From contig OX578281.1 of NCBI GenBank assembly GCA_951217055.1, positions 60,886,043 to 60,950,042 of the forward strand: a DNA stretch of 64,000 nucleotides. Direction: 5' to 3'. The translations under genes and the position numbers were made by a program. The notes beneath the pieces were generated by a model. That model saw nothing but the letters and a program-made list of their open reading frames with translations, did not search any database and was not told the origin of the DNA. Below, piece after piece: positions 1 through 10,702 of the stretch (position 1 is its first letter; the number at the start of each line of letters is the position of its first letter). This DNA is from Gerris lacustris (lineage: Eukaryota; Arthropoda; Insecta; Hemiptera; Gerridae).

Positions 1-181
1 TTCCGTTTTTGCCAGCTGTTAACGTTAAGGACGCTACCAATGGAGCTGTTAATAATTAGTATATGCGCAGATGACAATCTGACAGGTTTCTCAGATTACG
101 TATTAAAGCAATATTATATGAAATAAATCTCTATTTCCACCTGAAATCTGGACGCATCGTATTGACTCTCAAGTGAGAATA

Positions 182-625
182 ACCAATGGAGCTAAAAGAT
201 TTCACGGGTGTTAGGACTCTGAGTTTTATTTACCAATGGAGCTGAAAGATTTCACGGGTGCTAGGACTCTGAGTTTTATTTACCAATGGAGCTAAAAGAT
301 TTCACGGGTGCTAGGACTCTGAGTTTTATTTACCAATGGAGCTGAAAGATTTCACGGGTGTTAGGACTCTGAGTGTTATTTACCAATGGAGCTGAAAGAT
401 TTCACGGGTGTTACTCTGAGTTTTATTTACCAATGGAGCTGAAAGATTTCACGGGTGTTAGGACTCTGAGTTTTATTTACCAATAGAGCTGAAAGATTTC
501 ACGGGTGTTAGAACTCTGAGTTTTATTTACCAATGGAGCTGAAAGATTTCACGGGTGTCAGGACTCTGAGTTTTATTTACCAATGGAGCTGAAAGATTTC
601 ACGGGTGTTAGGACTCTGAGTATTA
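182..625. repeat. 50-bp minisatellite, about 9 copies
   Basis: Unit ACCAATGGAGCTGAAAGATT...GGACTCTGAGTTTTATTT repeats at 182, 232, 282, 332, 382, 429, 479, 529 and 579. Copies differ by a few substitutions, one is 4 bp shorter, and a partial head (ACCAATGGAGCTG) sits near 36. No spacers. Confidence 0.97.
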
Positions 626-2159
626 CACCTGCTTCTGAGTGGTTTACCTGACTGTTCGATATTAAACATGGGTACGGAAATGGGCCTGTACGGTTTCAGG
701 ACAATAACCCGAAATAAAACATTTTATCTATGTTTAGATGCGTAGAAAGTAATCCTTTTTGTAGTTGTATTTATCGCGGATGCGCGTTTTAAGAATTTTT
801 CACCCTATCGCAAGAATAACATGTTTTTTTACATTTAATTGTGCTGTTGGTTTTACTACCCTCGCTATCACTCGGGTGCAAACTCCTCATTCGCATGCAA
901 AATGGTACTTTCCACCCTAGACGCTTAATGTACTATTACAAACTAGTAAAGTGCTTTTTATCTAGGAGATACAACAAAATGTTGTTCAGATAGAAACTCT
1001 GAGTAAGAATACAAACAAGTGGACCTAAACGTTTAAAATAGAGAAAACAATGTTTTTGCCGATTCCTTACGTTCTAACGCAACTATTTTAATAAAACTTC
1101 ATACTCATCGTCTAAAGTAAAATTGAAGAAGGCATGTAAAATTTCAATATGATTCAAGCAGAAGTATTTGTCTGGTGAAGTGATATATTCTTTTTGTTTA
1201 TCAGCGATTGGCCTAGCTAAGTCCCGCAGACGGCCTTTGCAGACCAAAAAATAAGTTCATTAAAAAGTTCTAGCTTTATGTTAGTCAGTCACTTGAACGA
1301 TAAGGGTATGATTAGAAATAAAAGTCCCAACTTTACGTAACTCCAATTTAAGGTATTTTTGTTTCATTAAAGTAAATACGTGACAAGTGTGAGCAAACCT
1401 GATCCGTTAAATGGTCGAAATGACAAATTTACCTCATGAAAAGCACAAGTTTATTATTTTACAATGTAGAATAATTATAGTTATTTACAGTCTATTGGTC
1501 TCCTTTTAAACTGAAATATATGCAATTTCACTTTTGTACCATCGGAAGAGCAAATAAAACATTGATTTTTACTTTTAAGTAAATAAATAATATGGTAAAA
1601 GATCATTTTTAAATTTTATATCGAATTGATACTAAATTTAAGAAATCTAAATATCGAAAAAACATATTTAATATTAATAAATAGGTTCAAGTAACTGCAT
1701 TTGTCATTTCTTGTTAAATAAAGTGGCTTAATAATTTAATGGCACTTACAACTGTAGTTACTGTTATTACAACGCGACACTCACACTAAACAGCTGTCTA
1801 TTTAACCCAATTTAACTTAAACGCATTAATTTAACTGATATTTGTGTTTGTAAAATACAAATCAATTTATTGAATGAAATAACAGATTGATTTCTCGTAT
1901 TCAAATGAAAGAATTTAGAGTTTCAATGTCCATTAACGAAATTGAAAAGGTGAGCGGTGTGATGACCTTTATCTACAACCTTTTAGTTCGACCTTTGTAA
2001 GTTCAAGTCTCTTAAGAACTTCTCAATGTAACTTTTCGAAATGTACGAACAAGAGTATTTTTTTCCAGCTTAAAGTTACAATATATCTCATTTGTGTTTT
2101 TGGAGTTATAATATCATATCTTATAATATAATACTCATAGATAGGCCAGCATTTTCTTT
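626..2159. other. Non-coding stretch with repeat fragments
   Basis: Holds a reversed fragment (about 850-935) of the family also at 31.95 and 62.15 kb. The tail (about 1015-1200) of the family also at 4.3, 16.2 and 31.1 kb follows. A degenerate piece (about 1200-1290) of the foldback family at 35.2 kb is also present. The remainder is AT-rich and unrecognised. Confidence 0.6.
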
Positions 2160-2418
2160 TACAAATTTTTAAAAATGTGACAAGCTTGTCCATTGCACTT
2201 AAGGGATTATTCCGATTCGTGGAAGGTTGTAAATTATCACGAATAAGATTTAATACCTGAAGAGTTGTTTCTTTGGTTAAACGAAACCGTGTGACGAATT
2301 CCTCATCAGAAAAATAGTTTATAGGGTCAATCCTTGTAACAAAACACCTAAAATTAATAATATTCACTAGCTCTATCAACTCTTCATCTGAACTCGAGTA
2401 ATAATCGATAATGTTCAT
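2160..2418 (-). pseudogene. PIF/Harbinger (HARBI1-like) transposase N-terminal fragment
   Basis: From an ATG at 2418 the minus strand encodes MNIIDYYSSSDEELIELV, then FVTRFRLTKETTLQVLNLI and TNRNNPLSAMDKLVTFLK. This is the helix-rich N-terminal pattern of HARBI1-type nucleases ('F..RFRLsKe...ll.li...l...t.RN.plsp..qLl..L'). The match stops near 2160 and the frame drifts into unrelated residues, so the catalytic DDE part is missing. A broken transposase rather than a host gene. Confidence 0.75.
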
Positions 2419-2467
2419 TTTGAAAACTTGAAAACTCGTATAAAACTTGATCGAAAAAAACAAAAAT

Positions 2468-3089
2468 CGGTCCGAGACAACTCAGACAAACTTTCTCATA
2501 TACGAGGTCATAATTATTTGGCCCAGTATTTTCCATTTATTAGTTTTCGTATGTAAATTTAATTATTATTGAACATTTCATCAAAATTTATCATAAAAAT
2601 AACATCTCCTGGGCGGGGAATCGAACCCGGGCTCTCTCCGTCCGTTTTTAAGCTTATTTCTCAGGAACTAGATTTTTCCCGGGAAAACGGCTTATATCGT
2701 TAGATTCGTATTTAAATGGGCTACATTATAGAATTTTTTAATCAAAATTGTCAGAACCGTTTTCGAGAAATAATTTTTTTTCACGTTTTCTCAAAGTTTT
2801 TGGGGGGTAGCGCCCCCAAATTTAGAGCTAAAATTCCTTTCTCGATTTCGCCTCGGGGTATGATTTTTCTGAACATGTATGCCAAATTTCGTCAAAATCG
2901 GCCCAGTAGTTTAGGCTCCAGGCGTCAGCACAGACAGACGACAGACAACAGACGACAGACGACGGACAGACATTTTTTAAAAAACACTTTTTTGGACTCA
3001 GGGGACCTCAAAACGTGTAAATCCATCAAAATCTCAAAATCGAATTTTCGCGCCATCACAATACTTTCTCTTCATATGAGAAAGTAAAA
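2468..3089 (-). repeat. About 620-bp interspersed repeat with tRNA-like segment, copy 1
   Basis: Matches 23676-24281 over its length in opposite orientation. Both ends carry the inverted word ACTTTCTCATAT. On the minus strand near 2600-2650 is GAGCCCGGGTTCGATTCCCC, a good pol III B box inside a truncated tRNA-like fold. The open frame across 2716-3087 is not coding: the same sequence lies inside a repeat. Confidence 0.8.
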
Positions 3090-3119
3090 AAACGAAGTAA
3101 GAAAAAAGGACAAAACAAT

Positions 3120-4100
3120 ATATTATTTTTAATGGATGATTTAATGGCCCGATTTCGTTCATTAAATTAAAGCAAGAAAAACAACAATATTTTCATAATA
3201 AATGTTTAAGAAACCAGGTCAGTTTAATGTGTCATTTAATTTAAGTAAACATTAAAATAATATAACAGGATGTTTTGGAACAAATTTTTAGTAAACAATT
3301 TAATCTATCAATTAAATTAATGGAGGATTATCCCCACTATTGATGCATTTAATAGCCATTAAAATTTAATGGACATTAAATTGGCTAATGAGTTTGTTTG
3401 ACTTGTTTGAGAAACCGGGCAAAATCATGTAAAAATTGAAAACAATTTTGACAGATTAAAAAACGGGGGAAACAAAACAAATTAGACAATAATGGCTTAT
3501 AAAAGAATAAAATCAATAAAGTATGTGCCACACCAATTGACAGTCTATTTTACAAGTATTTTTTCAAAAGAAGATTCACATTACTATATGTTTGAATTTG
3601 GAATAAGTGCGATATTCTAAAGGTTATCTACGTGTATATGAATGTCAAGATATTATATAGAAGCGTACGAACGAATGACCTGGCGTGACAAGCGACTCAC
3701 AGTTCTTCTAGCGTGCCGTTTATAGAACGGCCAAGGACAGCTTCTGAGGAAGAACTGCAACGAGTTCACATATAAGGTGTACTTGAGAATAGACTCCGTT
3801 AGGTAATAGTAGAACTTAACAGGACAAGAAGCAACTTTCTTTGACCACTATTAGACAGAATAAACAATCCTGTCCTACGAACTATCCTTCAATTACAGTA
3901 AACAATTATAATATCAAGGTATTATCACTGAACAAATAAAACACATCTAAGGATTAATCGGTGTAATGTCTGACCACAAGAATATATAAAATTATGTAAC
4001 ACCGTTTTCGGCTTAAGTTATTAAACACTAAGTAATACCCTTATCAGTTGACTGATAATTGTATATTGCAATGCTAATATTTTTTGCACAGTAAGAGAGT
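3120..4100. other. Unrecognised non-coding stretch
   Basis: 3120-3420 is rich in the word ATTTAAT in both orientations. 3420-3555 is a terminal fragment of the approximately 600-bp repeat ending TGTGCCACACCAATTGACAG. 3655-3880 has higher GC and a TATATAG box near 3654, which could be a promoter or solo LTR, but I find no boundaries to support either. Confidence 0.4.
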
Positions 4101-4105
4101 CGAGA

Positions 4106-4127
4106 GGGGGGGGGGGGGGGGGGGGGG
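4106..4127 (+). repeat. 22-bp poly(G) tract
   Basis: Uninterrupted run of 22 G on the plus strand after GAGTCGAGA. Runs like this can form G-quadruplexes and are prone to length error. Confidence 0.95.
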
Positions 4128-4229
4128 TGTAAACGTGTGGCAGGCTATGATAGGGATAGGGGAATTTTACAGGAATACGGGGAGACAGTTACCAACTACA
4201 AAAGACAAACTTCCATAGCGTAAGCTTCT

Positions 4230-4960
4230 TACATTCAACAAAATATGCACCCAGTCTGTATGTCAGTAACAGTTACGTGTCCGACGATAACTTGAGTAAA
4301 AGTTGACCAATTTAGTTGAAATTTGGTATACATGTTCCTTTTACTAATGCTCAGGCTAAGTGCGTTTGGTAGCGTTATCGATCTTAAATTTTGGATGCAA
4401 CGCTCGTGTAAACGTGAACTTCAAATGTAAAATTGGTAGTTCATAAAATTGGAAGTCAAAATTGGAAGATTCTAACATCACCTATTAAATGAGACGAACT
4501 TTTTTACAATTAAATTTTTTCTATTAAAACCAACAGCGACATTGCTATGAAGTGATAAAGATCTTCTTATCTTTAATAGTTCAGACACTTTAAGTATAGT
4601 AAGTAGTTAAGTATCAATATAATTGTTTTAACACAACTTCAATAGTTCAGACACTTTAAAGAATTAATCAATATAATTCGTTTAACGCGCATCCCTAAAC
4701 TAAATATATTTTGCCCACTATCTGGGCATATTTATTATAAACGGTGATAAAGATCGTCAAAAAATATTAAAGCGGACCTAAACGTTTAAAATAGAGAAAA
4801 TAACGTTTTTACTGATCTCAACTTTACGATTTTAATCGAACTTCATATACATAATCTGAAGTAAAATTGAACTTGCATGTAAAAGTACAACTTGATATAT
4901 GCTGAAATTTTTGTTTAGTGAAGTGATACATTTTATAATAGTTGAAATGAAGATAGATGG
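4230..4960 (+). repeat. Interspersed repeat, diverged copy (16.2-kb family)
   Basis: Shares blocks with 16174-16914 and 31135-31695, including CGATAACTTGAGTAAAAG, GCTCGTGTAAACGTGAACTT and GACCTAAACGTTTAAAATAG. Both ends are eroded. Confidence 0.65.
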
Positions 4961-4985
4961 GGCGTGTAAGTTAATGAATAGTGGA

Positions 4986-5246
4986 AAGGCACCTTTCTCG
5001 GTACGTCTTTAGATAGTTACTCCCCTATGTGTTTTTAGAATATAAATGACATTAACTAAATATCTATTAGACAAAGTAATGTTTAGTTTAGCCCAATGTA
5101 CTTTGGGACAAAGGAATATCACACTTCTATTCATTTAAGGGAAGTAACAGTCTAAAGAAGGACATTCCGTACACCTTCTTTAGATTGTTACTCCCCTCTG
5201 TTTTTTTTATAAGGGGAGTAACAATCTAAAGAAGTGCCTCCTTCCC
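4986..5246. mobile_element. Foldback MITE, 'TTCTTTAGATTGTTACTCCC' family
   Basis: Outer arms GGCAC...TCTTTAGATAGTTACTCCCC and GGGGAGTAACAATCTAAAGAAGTGCC are inverted copies, and an internal hairpin of the same word sits at about 5140-5240. Related copies are at 14.24, 18.34, 45.65 and 62.70 kb. Confidence 0.8.
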
Positions 5247-5249
5247 CCC

Positions 5250-6510
5250 TACTAAACGGCTCTCTATTATAATCATCCTCTTTAAGTATGAACTCATCAT
5301 TATTAATATTTATTTGTTAATATTGAATATTTATTGCATTTCGCTCGCTTCAATGAAAGAGCCACGTGATGCCTAGTTCCTAGATACTAACAGTTAGTAA
5401 TTTAGTTGGCCGCATAGAATCGAACCTACAGACCTGCTCTTAGTTGCTTAAGCTCTGACCTCTCAATTACAGCAAAGCAGTTTTTTAATAAAATACAGTT
5501 ATGTAATAATAAAAGTATAATAAATAATTATAAAGTATAATATGCGTAATTGCTTAGGGTGAAATTTTAAAGCAAATAAAAAAATAAAATAAAAATTTTA
5601 TATAGAATATTGCAAAATATATATAGCATGAATTAAATTTTTGAAAAATTTCAATTTCTTGTCATGATTTGCCTTATATTTCGACTTATGTTGTTTTATT
5701 AAAAGTAATAAATCTAAAAAATGTTCAAAGTATTAAAGAATTAATAAAAATAAAATCTTTAAAACATGTAGATTAATGCAGAATATGTTAAATAAAAACA
5801 ATTAAAAATTATAATAAAAAAGGTAATTGAAGGTTGAAATCACGTCTGGGATCTCGCTTCAATGCCAAGGTGAGCCGCCGTGCCTCATCAGACCCTATGT
5901 AAAATTTCAAATCCAACTACGAGTATATGTATATAACAATTTACCAAAATTTAAAGACCATAGTCGGTTGAAAATTATATGGGACCATCTGTGGGCTACG
6001 TACGATAAACCATTAAAATATCTTAAAAGTCACGTAAGTATTTTTAAAGATATAGGTCAAAACTAGGTGTGCAATGCAGTTGTCTGTTTGCAATATTGAG
6101 CTGAGCGTGCATAATTGACAGTCAGTGAGTCATTAAACAGCTGAAATCGGATCAAAAATAGTAATATTTCTAATTTTTAATTTAAAAGCATTTTTCCCCA
6201 CTCTGAAATCCCCCCCCCCCAATGAAAATATGACAAAAGTTTACATAACAACAATAACTGTACTCTGAAAGAGCTTTCCAACGACATGCATCATGAAGGG
6301 CATAAACTATTTTTAACTTTTGTACCCCGTACTCCGTATCCCTGTGTACAAATTTGGACCATTTCAGATTTATACCTTCCTCTGATTGGTCACTATGACC
6401 GTGCCGAATTTTGTGCGGATCGGTTGAGCCGTTCAGGAGGAGTAGGAGTATGTGTCAAACCAAATGTGTAGTATAAGATCTTCGCTTCGCTCAGCTCAAT
6501 AAATATTTGT
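5250..6510. other. Non-coding stretch with repeat fragments
   Basis: 5405-5480 (minus) resembles a degraded tRNA with a B-box-like GGTTCGATTCT. 5827-6065 is a reversed fragment of the approximately 600-bp repeat. 6180-6350 matches the end of the repeat at 22.9-23.5 kb. The rest is AT-rich with no gene. Confidence 0.5.
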
Positions 6511-6514
6511 TTTT

Positions 6515-6767
6515 GTATGTACATGTTGAAGAAATCAAAGAGATGCAGAAGAATCTTATTGAAACTTATATGAGGCCAACAATGGGCTTATTATGACCCA
6601 CCATTCAAATTTCATTAAAATTGGACAAGTAGTTTTTAAAATATTGTTTGTTCGATAAAAATTGAGAGATGGTCAGACAGTCACGGTCAAAAATATGTTC
6701 CCTGATGTCCGAAACGGATTTCTGTCTTAAAATCCCCGTTCTTCAGAACGATCAAATAGCTTCCTTT
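6515..6767 (-). repeat. Approximately 600-bp repeat, half interrupted by the BEL element
   Basis: Carries GAAACGGATTTCTGTCTT and ends in CAAATAGCTTCCTTT at the LTR. The family's terminal hairpin resumes after the 3' LTR as CCTTTACCTTCGGTAAGCTCGGAAGC (10440-10465). Removing the element and one CCTTT restores the repeat end. Confidence 0.85.
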
Positions 6768-6925
6768 TGTCGCGAATGCGATAATGAATTAGTTTTTTAT
6801 TATTTATTTTATTCACAACCTGCGGCTCAAGGTATATATAAAGGGCCGCATTTGTCATAATGGAGTTAGTCTTGTGTTAATATCCAAATATACGAATTGA
6901 ATACAATAAACGGTGTCTCAATACA
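6768..6925 (+). repeat. 5' LTR of the BEL/Pao element
   Basis: Begins TGTCGCGAATGC and ends CTCAATACA. A TATATATAAA box lies at about 6833-6842 and an AATAAA signal at about 6905-6910, as expected for a short LTR with promoter and polyadenylation functions. Confidence 0.93.
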
Positions 6926-6938
6926 TGGTAGCAGAGGA
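6926..6938 (+). promoter_or_regulatory. Primer binding site (initiator tRNA-Met)
   Basis: TGGTAGCAGAGGA abuts the LTR without a gap and is complementary to the CCA-bearing 3' end of eukaryotic initiator tRNA-Met. Confidence 0.8.
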
Positions 6939-7008
6939 AAGAAAATCCACGGCTGAACCCAAGACTCAACATAAGATAAAGGTAAAACCCACTAACTGAC
7001 AAACCAAC

Positions 7009-10000
7009 ATGACTTTATTAGGACATAAAAGACAATTAGCTGGACCGATTAAAAAGAGATTGACTGACATGTTAAAAACATCAAAACAATATTTAGACGG
7101 AAATATTTTTGACGTAAAGAAATTATTAGAAATCGAGGAAAAATTAACAAAATATTACGAAAGATACGTAGAAATTAGAAAAGAAATTAGGGATTTATCG
7201 GCGACCGAAGAAGATTTGACGAAACTCGTTACTGAAAGTGACGAGGAAGCGAACATACTTTTAGACTACGATGACATACGAATAGAATTAAAAATTAAAC
7301 GGATGACATTGACAGAAACCGAACAAAAAAATACGGATGAAAAACCTGGAACAAATAATCAAAATCAAACTCAAAACGTAAAATTAGAAAAATTGACAAT
7401 TAGGAAATTCGATGGAGATTTATTTAAATGGACAGAATTTTGGGACAGTTTCGATACGGCAATTCATTCAAATAACAACCTTAAAGAAATCGAAAAATTT
7501 AATTATTTAAAAACGTATCTGACTGGGTCGGCTGCCCAAGCAATATCAGGGCTAGCGCTGTCAAACGCAAATTATATCATTGCTGTAGATATTATAAAAT
7601 CGAGATTTGGCAATACAAGTCTAATTGTAAACTCCCTTTATAATCGGTTACAAACGCTTACGCCGAGTTCGGCACAAACGTCAAACCTTAGAACGACGAT
7701 AGATGAGATCGAAAATATCATAAGGTCCTTAGAGGCCTTAAAAGAAGACCCAAATCAAAAGTGTTTAGTTCCATTGATACTATCAAAATTTCCGTCCTCT
7801 ATTTTACTTATGATAGAGGAAGAATGTGACACCGATAAAATGACACCAAACGAGCTCCGGAAAAAAATAAACAATATAGTTAGCTGTCGAGAAAAAGTTG
7901 AATTTATTACGAAATCAACAGAAAAATGTCAAAGCGAAAATTTCTGTCAAATTCGAAGTATTGACAGATCAAAAAATAACAATACCCAATATTTAGATTC
8001 AAAACCAAATCCTTTTAGCGCTGAGGCGTTAATATCGTATGAACTTCAGTGTAAGTTCTGTAAAGCAAATCATTATAGTGATGAGTGCACTGTAGTGACC
8101 ACTATTGAGGATAGAAAAAATAAATTAAAAGGTTGCTGTCTAAACTGTTTAAGATCCAATCACTTTATAAAAGATTGTAAAATCACGAAACCTTGCTTTC
8201 ATTGCAAATCAATGAAACAACACCATTCTAGTCTTTGTCCCAAAAAATACAAGTATTCAAATTCAAGTAGTTGTCCAAAAGCGAGTGTAGGTATCGAGTC
8301 GAATGAGCCAAGGGTAATGACTAGTTTGAGTGAAGAATCAATTTCGAGAGAAAGCAAGGAACTGAACTCACGAACAACATCCGTAGTGTGTATGCAAACA
8401 GCTTTAGTCGAAGTAGTAAATCAAGTAACAGGTCGAAACAGTGTAACTAGAATGATGTTAGACAGTGGGAGTCAGAGAACGTACATTACGCAAAAATTGT
8501 ATATGACACTCAAAGTGGAGGAAGAAGAAAGGGAAGAACTACAAATTTTTGTATTTGGAACCGAGAATCCTGTACAAGTTAGCTCACCCCGAGTAAAAAT
8601 AGGAATAAAAACTAAAATAGGCGAAATAATGGAACTACAGGCAAATGTAGTGCCGAACATAGTTAACAAATTTAAATTAAGTAAACAATCAAAACATATT
8701 TTGGCAAAATATGCGGATTTAGATTTGGCTGAAAACCCGGACGTCGATATGAATATTGATTTATTATTAGGAAACGGCTATTTTTATGAAATTATTAATA
8801 AACAAAGAATAGAAATAGAACCGGGACTTTATCTGGTGGACTCCAAGGTAGGATGGATTTTAAGTGGACAAGGCAAAGTAAAGGATGAAAATGCAATAAG
8901 TTTTTGCACGGATGTCAAGGTTGCATTGGATTTGAAGATTGGATTTGATAAACCCGATAGAACCATTGTAAAACAGGAAGACTTAGAATTTAAGAAGTTA
9001 CAGGACGAAGAAACGGTACAAAATATAAAGGAAATAATCGAAAACGAATTAGAAGTATCCACTAAATCCCCGAATACGAAAAGTGACGAGGAAAATAAAT
9101 CTGACAGTGAAGAGAAAAGTTATCCAAACTCTGAAAATCAATCTGACGATGAAGGAACAGTATCCGAAAGTGAAGACTCGAGGTACGGCGAATTTAATGC
9201 TTCGATGACAGAAGAATCTATGATAGGGCTATCGTGGCATAAGTATCCTATAAAAGAATGGCCTCAGTGGCAGATACCGAATAATAACGAAAAAGAATAT
9301 CTCGATGAAAACGAAAAAATAAATTTAGGAATGTCAAACATCGAGAATTTAGTCAATAATTATTTAATCAATCAAAATTTAAAAATAGAACCACTGTTTG
9401 GAATTAAATTAGAGAACTATTCGAATTATAGTAAATTGATTAGACTTACAGCATATTGTTTAAGATTTATTAAAATTAAATTTAAAAATTTTAAATCAGA
9501 ATTTATCAAAAGACTTGAAAAATTTGACTGCACAAATATTAAGGTAAATACGATAGCTATAGTAGAGCTCAACAATAGTAAGATACATTGGGAAAAATGT
9601 ATACAATCAGTAGAATATTTGAAATATTTAATTTACATTAAAAACAATAAGAAAAATGAATTACAAAATAAATTTATAGACGAAATACATAAAAAAGTGA
9701 AACATACTGTAGTTAGTATTGCTAAACGGACAATACCTGACTTGATACTTTCAAACAATGTAAGACAATTTTATTTGGCAAAAACCTTGCCGACAAACGA
9801 TAACGAGACGGTAGAAAGTGACTTGACAACTAGTGTGAACAGAGAGACAAACAGAGAGTGGGTATTTACTACCCCGAGAACTCCTTGTACCTGTTTCAAC
9901 TCATCAGCTGGAAATAGTATATATCAAGACAGACAAACAAAATACCGAAACAAGAGAACAACGGCAAGACAACTGCAAGCGGGGGAGGTGGTCCTCCTTG

Positions 10001-10146
10001 ACGAGGAGAATGAACGCTTAAATTGGAATTTTAGACTGGCAAAAATCCGTTTAGCGACAGGAAATGAAGTGATCCGAGCAGAAACGAAATTAGTCCCACT
10101 TAAATTAGGACTAGAAAACCGTCACGACATTGAAGAAGTCCGTTGA
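7009..10146 (+). CDS. BEL/Pao Gag-protease polyprotein, in-frame internal deletion
   Basis: 1045-codon frame, ATG about 70 bp after the primer site. Residues about 125-290 match the Gag-like DUF1759 region (KFDGDLFKWTEFWDSF). Three Cys/His clusters follow at about 348-412, of CxxC...H...C style. A DUF1758-type aspartic protease has DSGSQRTYI starting at residue 485 and ends near GWILSG. The usual RT, RNase H and integrase core are absent. An acidic linker (about 685-725) joins to remnants of the region after RNase H (YSNYSKLIRLTAYCLRFI) and to the DUF5641-like C-terminus (LQAGEVVLLDEENERLNW). Full-length BEL polyproteins are typically much longer. The frame stays open across the deletion, so a Gag-protease product could still be made. 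It is a transposon protein, not a host gene. Confidence 0.92.
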   Translation: MTLLGHKRQLAGPIKKRLTDMLKTSKQYLDGNIFDVKKLLEIEEKLTKYYERYVEIRKEIRDLSATEEDLTKLVTESDEEANILLDYDDIRIELKIKRMTLTETEQKNTDEKPGTNNQNQTQNVKLEKLTIRKFDGDLFKWTEFWDSFDTAIHSNNNLKEIEKFNYLKTYLTGSAAQAISGLALSNANYIIAVDIIKSRFGNTSLIVNSLYNRLQTLTPSSAQTSNLRTTIDEIENIIRSLEALKEDPNQKCLVPLILSKFPSSILLMIEEECDTDKMTPNELRKKINNIVSCREKVEFITKSTEKCQSENFCQIRSIDRSKNNNTQYLDSKPNPFSAEALISYELQCKFCKANHYSDECTVVTTIEDRKNKLKGCCLNCLRSNHFIKDCKITKPCFHCKSMKQHHSSLCPKKYKYSNSSSCPKASVGIESNEPRVMTSLSEESISRESKELNSRTTSVVCMQTALVEVVNQVTGRNSVTRMMLDSGSQRTYITQKLYMTLKVEEEEREELQIFVFGTENPVQVSSPRVKIGIKTKIGEIMELQANVVPNIVNKFKLSKQSKHILAKYADLDLAENPDVDMNIDLLLGNGYFYEIINKQRIEIEPGLYLVDSKVGWILSGQGKVKDENAISFCTDVKVALDLKIGFDKPDRTIVKQEDLEFKKLQDEETVQNIKEIIENELEVSTKSPNTKSDEENKSDSEEKSYPNSENQSDDEGTVSESEDSRYGEFNASMTEESMIGLSWHKYPIKEWPQWQIPNNNEKEYLDENEKINLGMSNIENLVNNYLINQNLKIEPLFGIKLENYSNYSKLIRLTAYCLRFIKIKFKNFKSEFIKRLEKFDCTNIKVNTIAIVELNNSKIHWEKCIQSVEYLKYLIYIKNNKKNELQNKFIDEIHKKVKHTVVSIAKRTIPDLILSNNVRQFYLAKTLPTNDNETVESDLTTSVNRETNREWVFTTPRTPCTCFNSSAGNSIYQDRQTKYRNKRTTARQLQAGEVVLLDEENERLNWNFRLAKIRLATGNEVIRAETKLVPLKLGLENRHDIEEVR

Positions 10147-10281
10147 ACGTGAAGAACGTTGAACGTGAATATGACAACAAGACACCGACTACCTGCACAT
10201 TGAAATTCACAGCGAAGACGACCAGCACGCACCCGACTGAGACCGAGAGGACGAATGAGCGTCGAACATTCATCGGCGGAG

Positions 10282-10439
10282 TGTCGCGAATGCGATAATG
10301 AATTAGTTTTTTATTATTTATTTTATTCACAACCTGCGGCTCAAGGTATATATAAAGGGCCGCATTTGTCATAATGGAGTTAGTCTTGTGTTAATATCCA
10401 AATATACGAATTGAATACAATAAACGGTGTCTCAATACA
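10282..10439 (+). repeat. 3' LTR of the BEL/Pao element
   Basis: 158 bp, same sequence as 6768-6925 as far as I can read. The upstream polypurine tract is weak (GGCGGAG just before TGTCGCG). Confidence 0.93.
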
Positions 10440-10702
10440 CCTTTACCTTCGGTAAGCTCGGAAGCAAAATAAAAAAATCAACACGTGGTAATTTACATAA
10501 TAATTTAAAACGGAGGCAGAGTTCTGCCGGCTAATAATACATCCGAACTAGATCAGTGCACAATATTATAAACACATTCTACATCAGCTCTCATATGTTA
10601 TTTTAGTATAATTTTTCTTAGTCCTTTAACAGTTGTCTTTTATTTATTTAGAAAATAAATATGGACACTTATTTATCCATTTTTAGTGAGGATATAATAA
10701 AA

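Larger units (their letters stand above)
6768..10439 (+). mobile_element. Non-autonomous BEL/Pao LTR retrotransposon
   Basis: Complete element with two 158-bp LTRs that look identical by eye, flanked by a CCTTT direct repeat at 6763-6767 and 10440-10444. The primer site TGGTAGCAGAGGA starts immediately after the 5' LTR and matches the complement of the 3' end of initiator tRNA-Met. One long frame fills the interior. The element lacks reverse transcriptase, RNase H and the integrase core, so it needs enzymes in trans. Identical LTRs and an intact frame imply recent insertion. It interrupts an older short repeat whose two halves lie at 6515-6767 and 10440-10463. Confidence 0.95.

Noticed and set aside
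2716..3087. 123-codon plus-strand frame
   Set aside because: Lies wholly within an interspersed repeat; the 23.7-kb copy does not keep the frame.
3655..3880. Solo LTR with a TATA box
   Set aside because: No TG/CA borders or target duplication could be found.
7009..10146. Domesticated host gene from a BEL/Pao Gag
   Set aside because: Identical LTRs, primer site and target duplication show an ordinary recent insertion; no sign of host promoter or introns.
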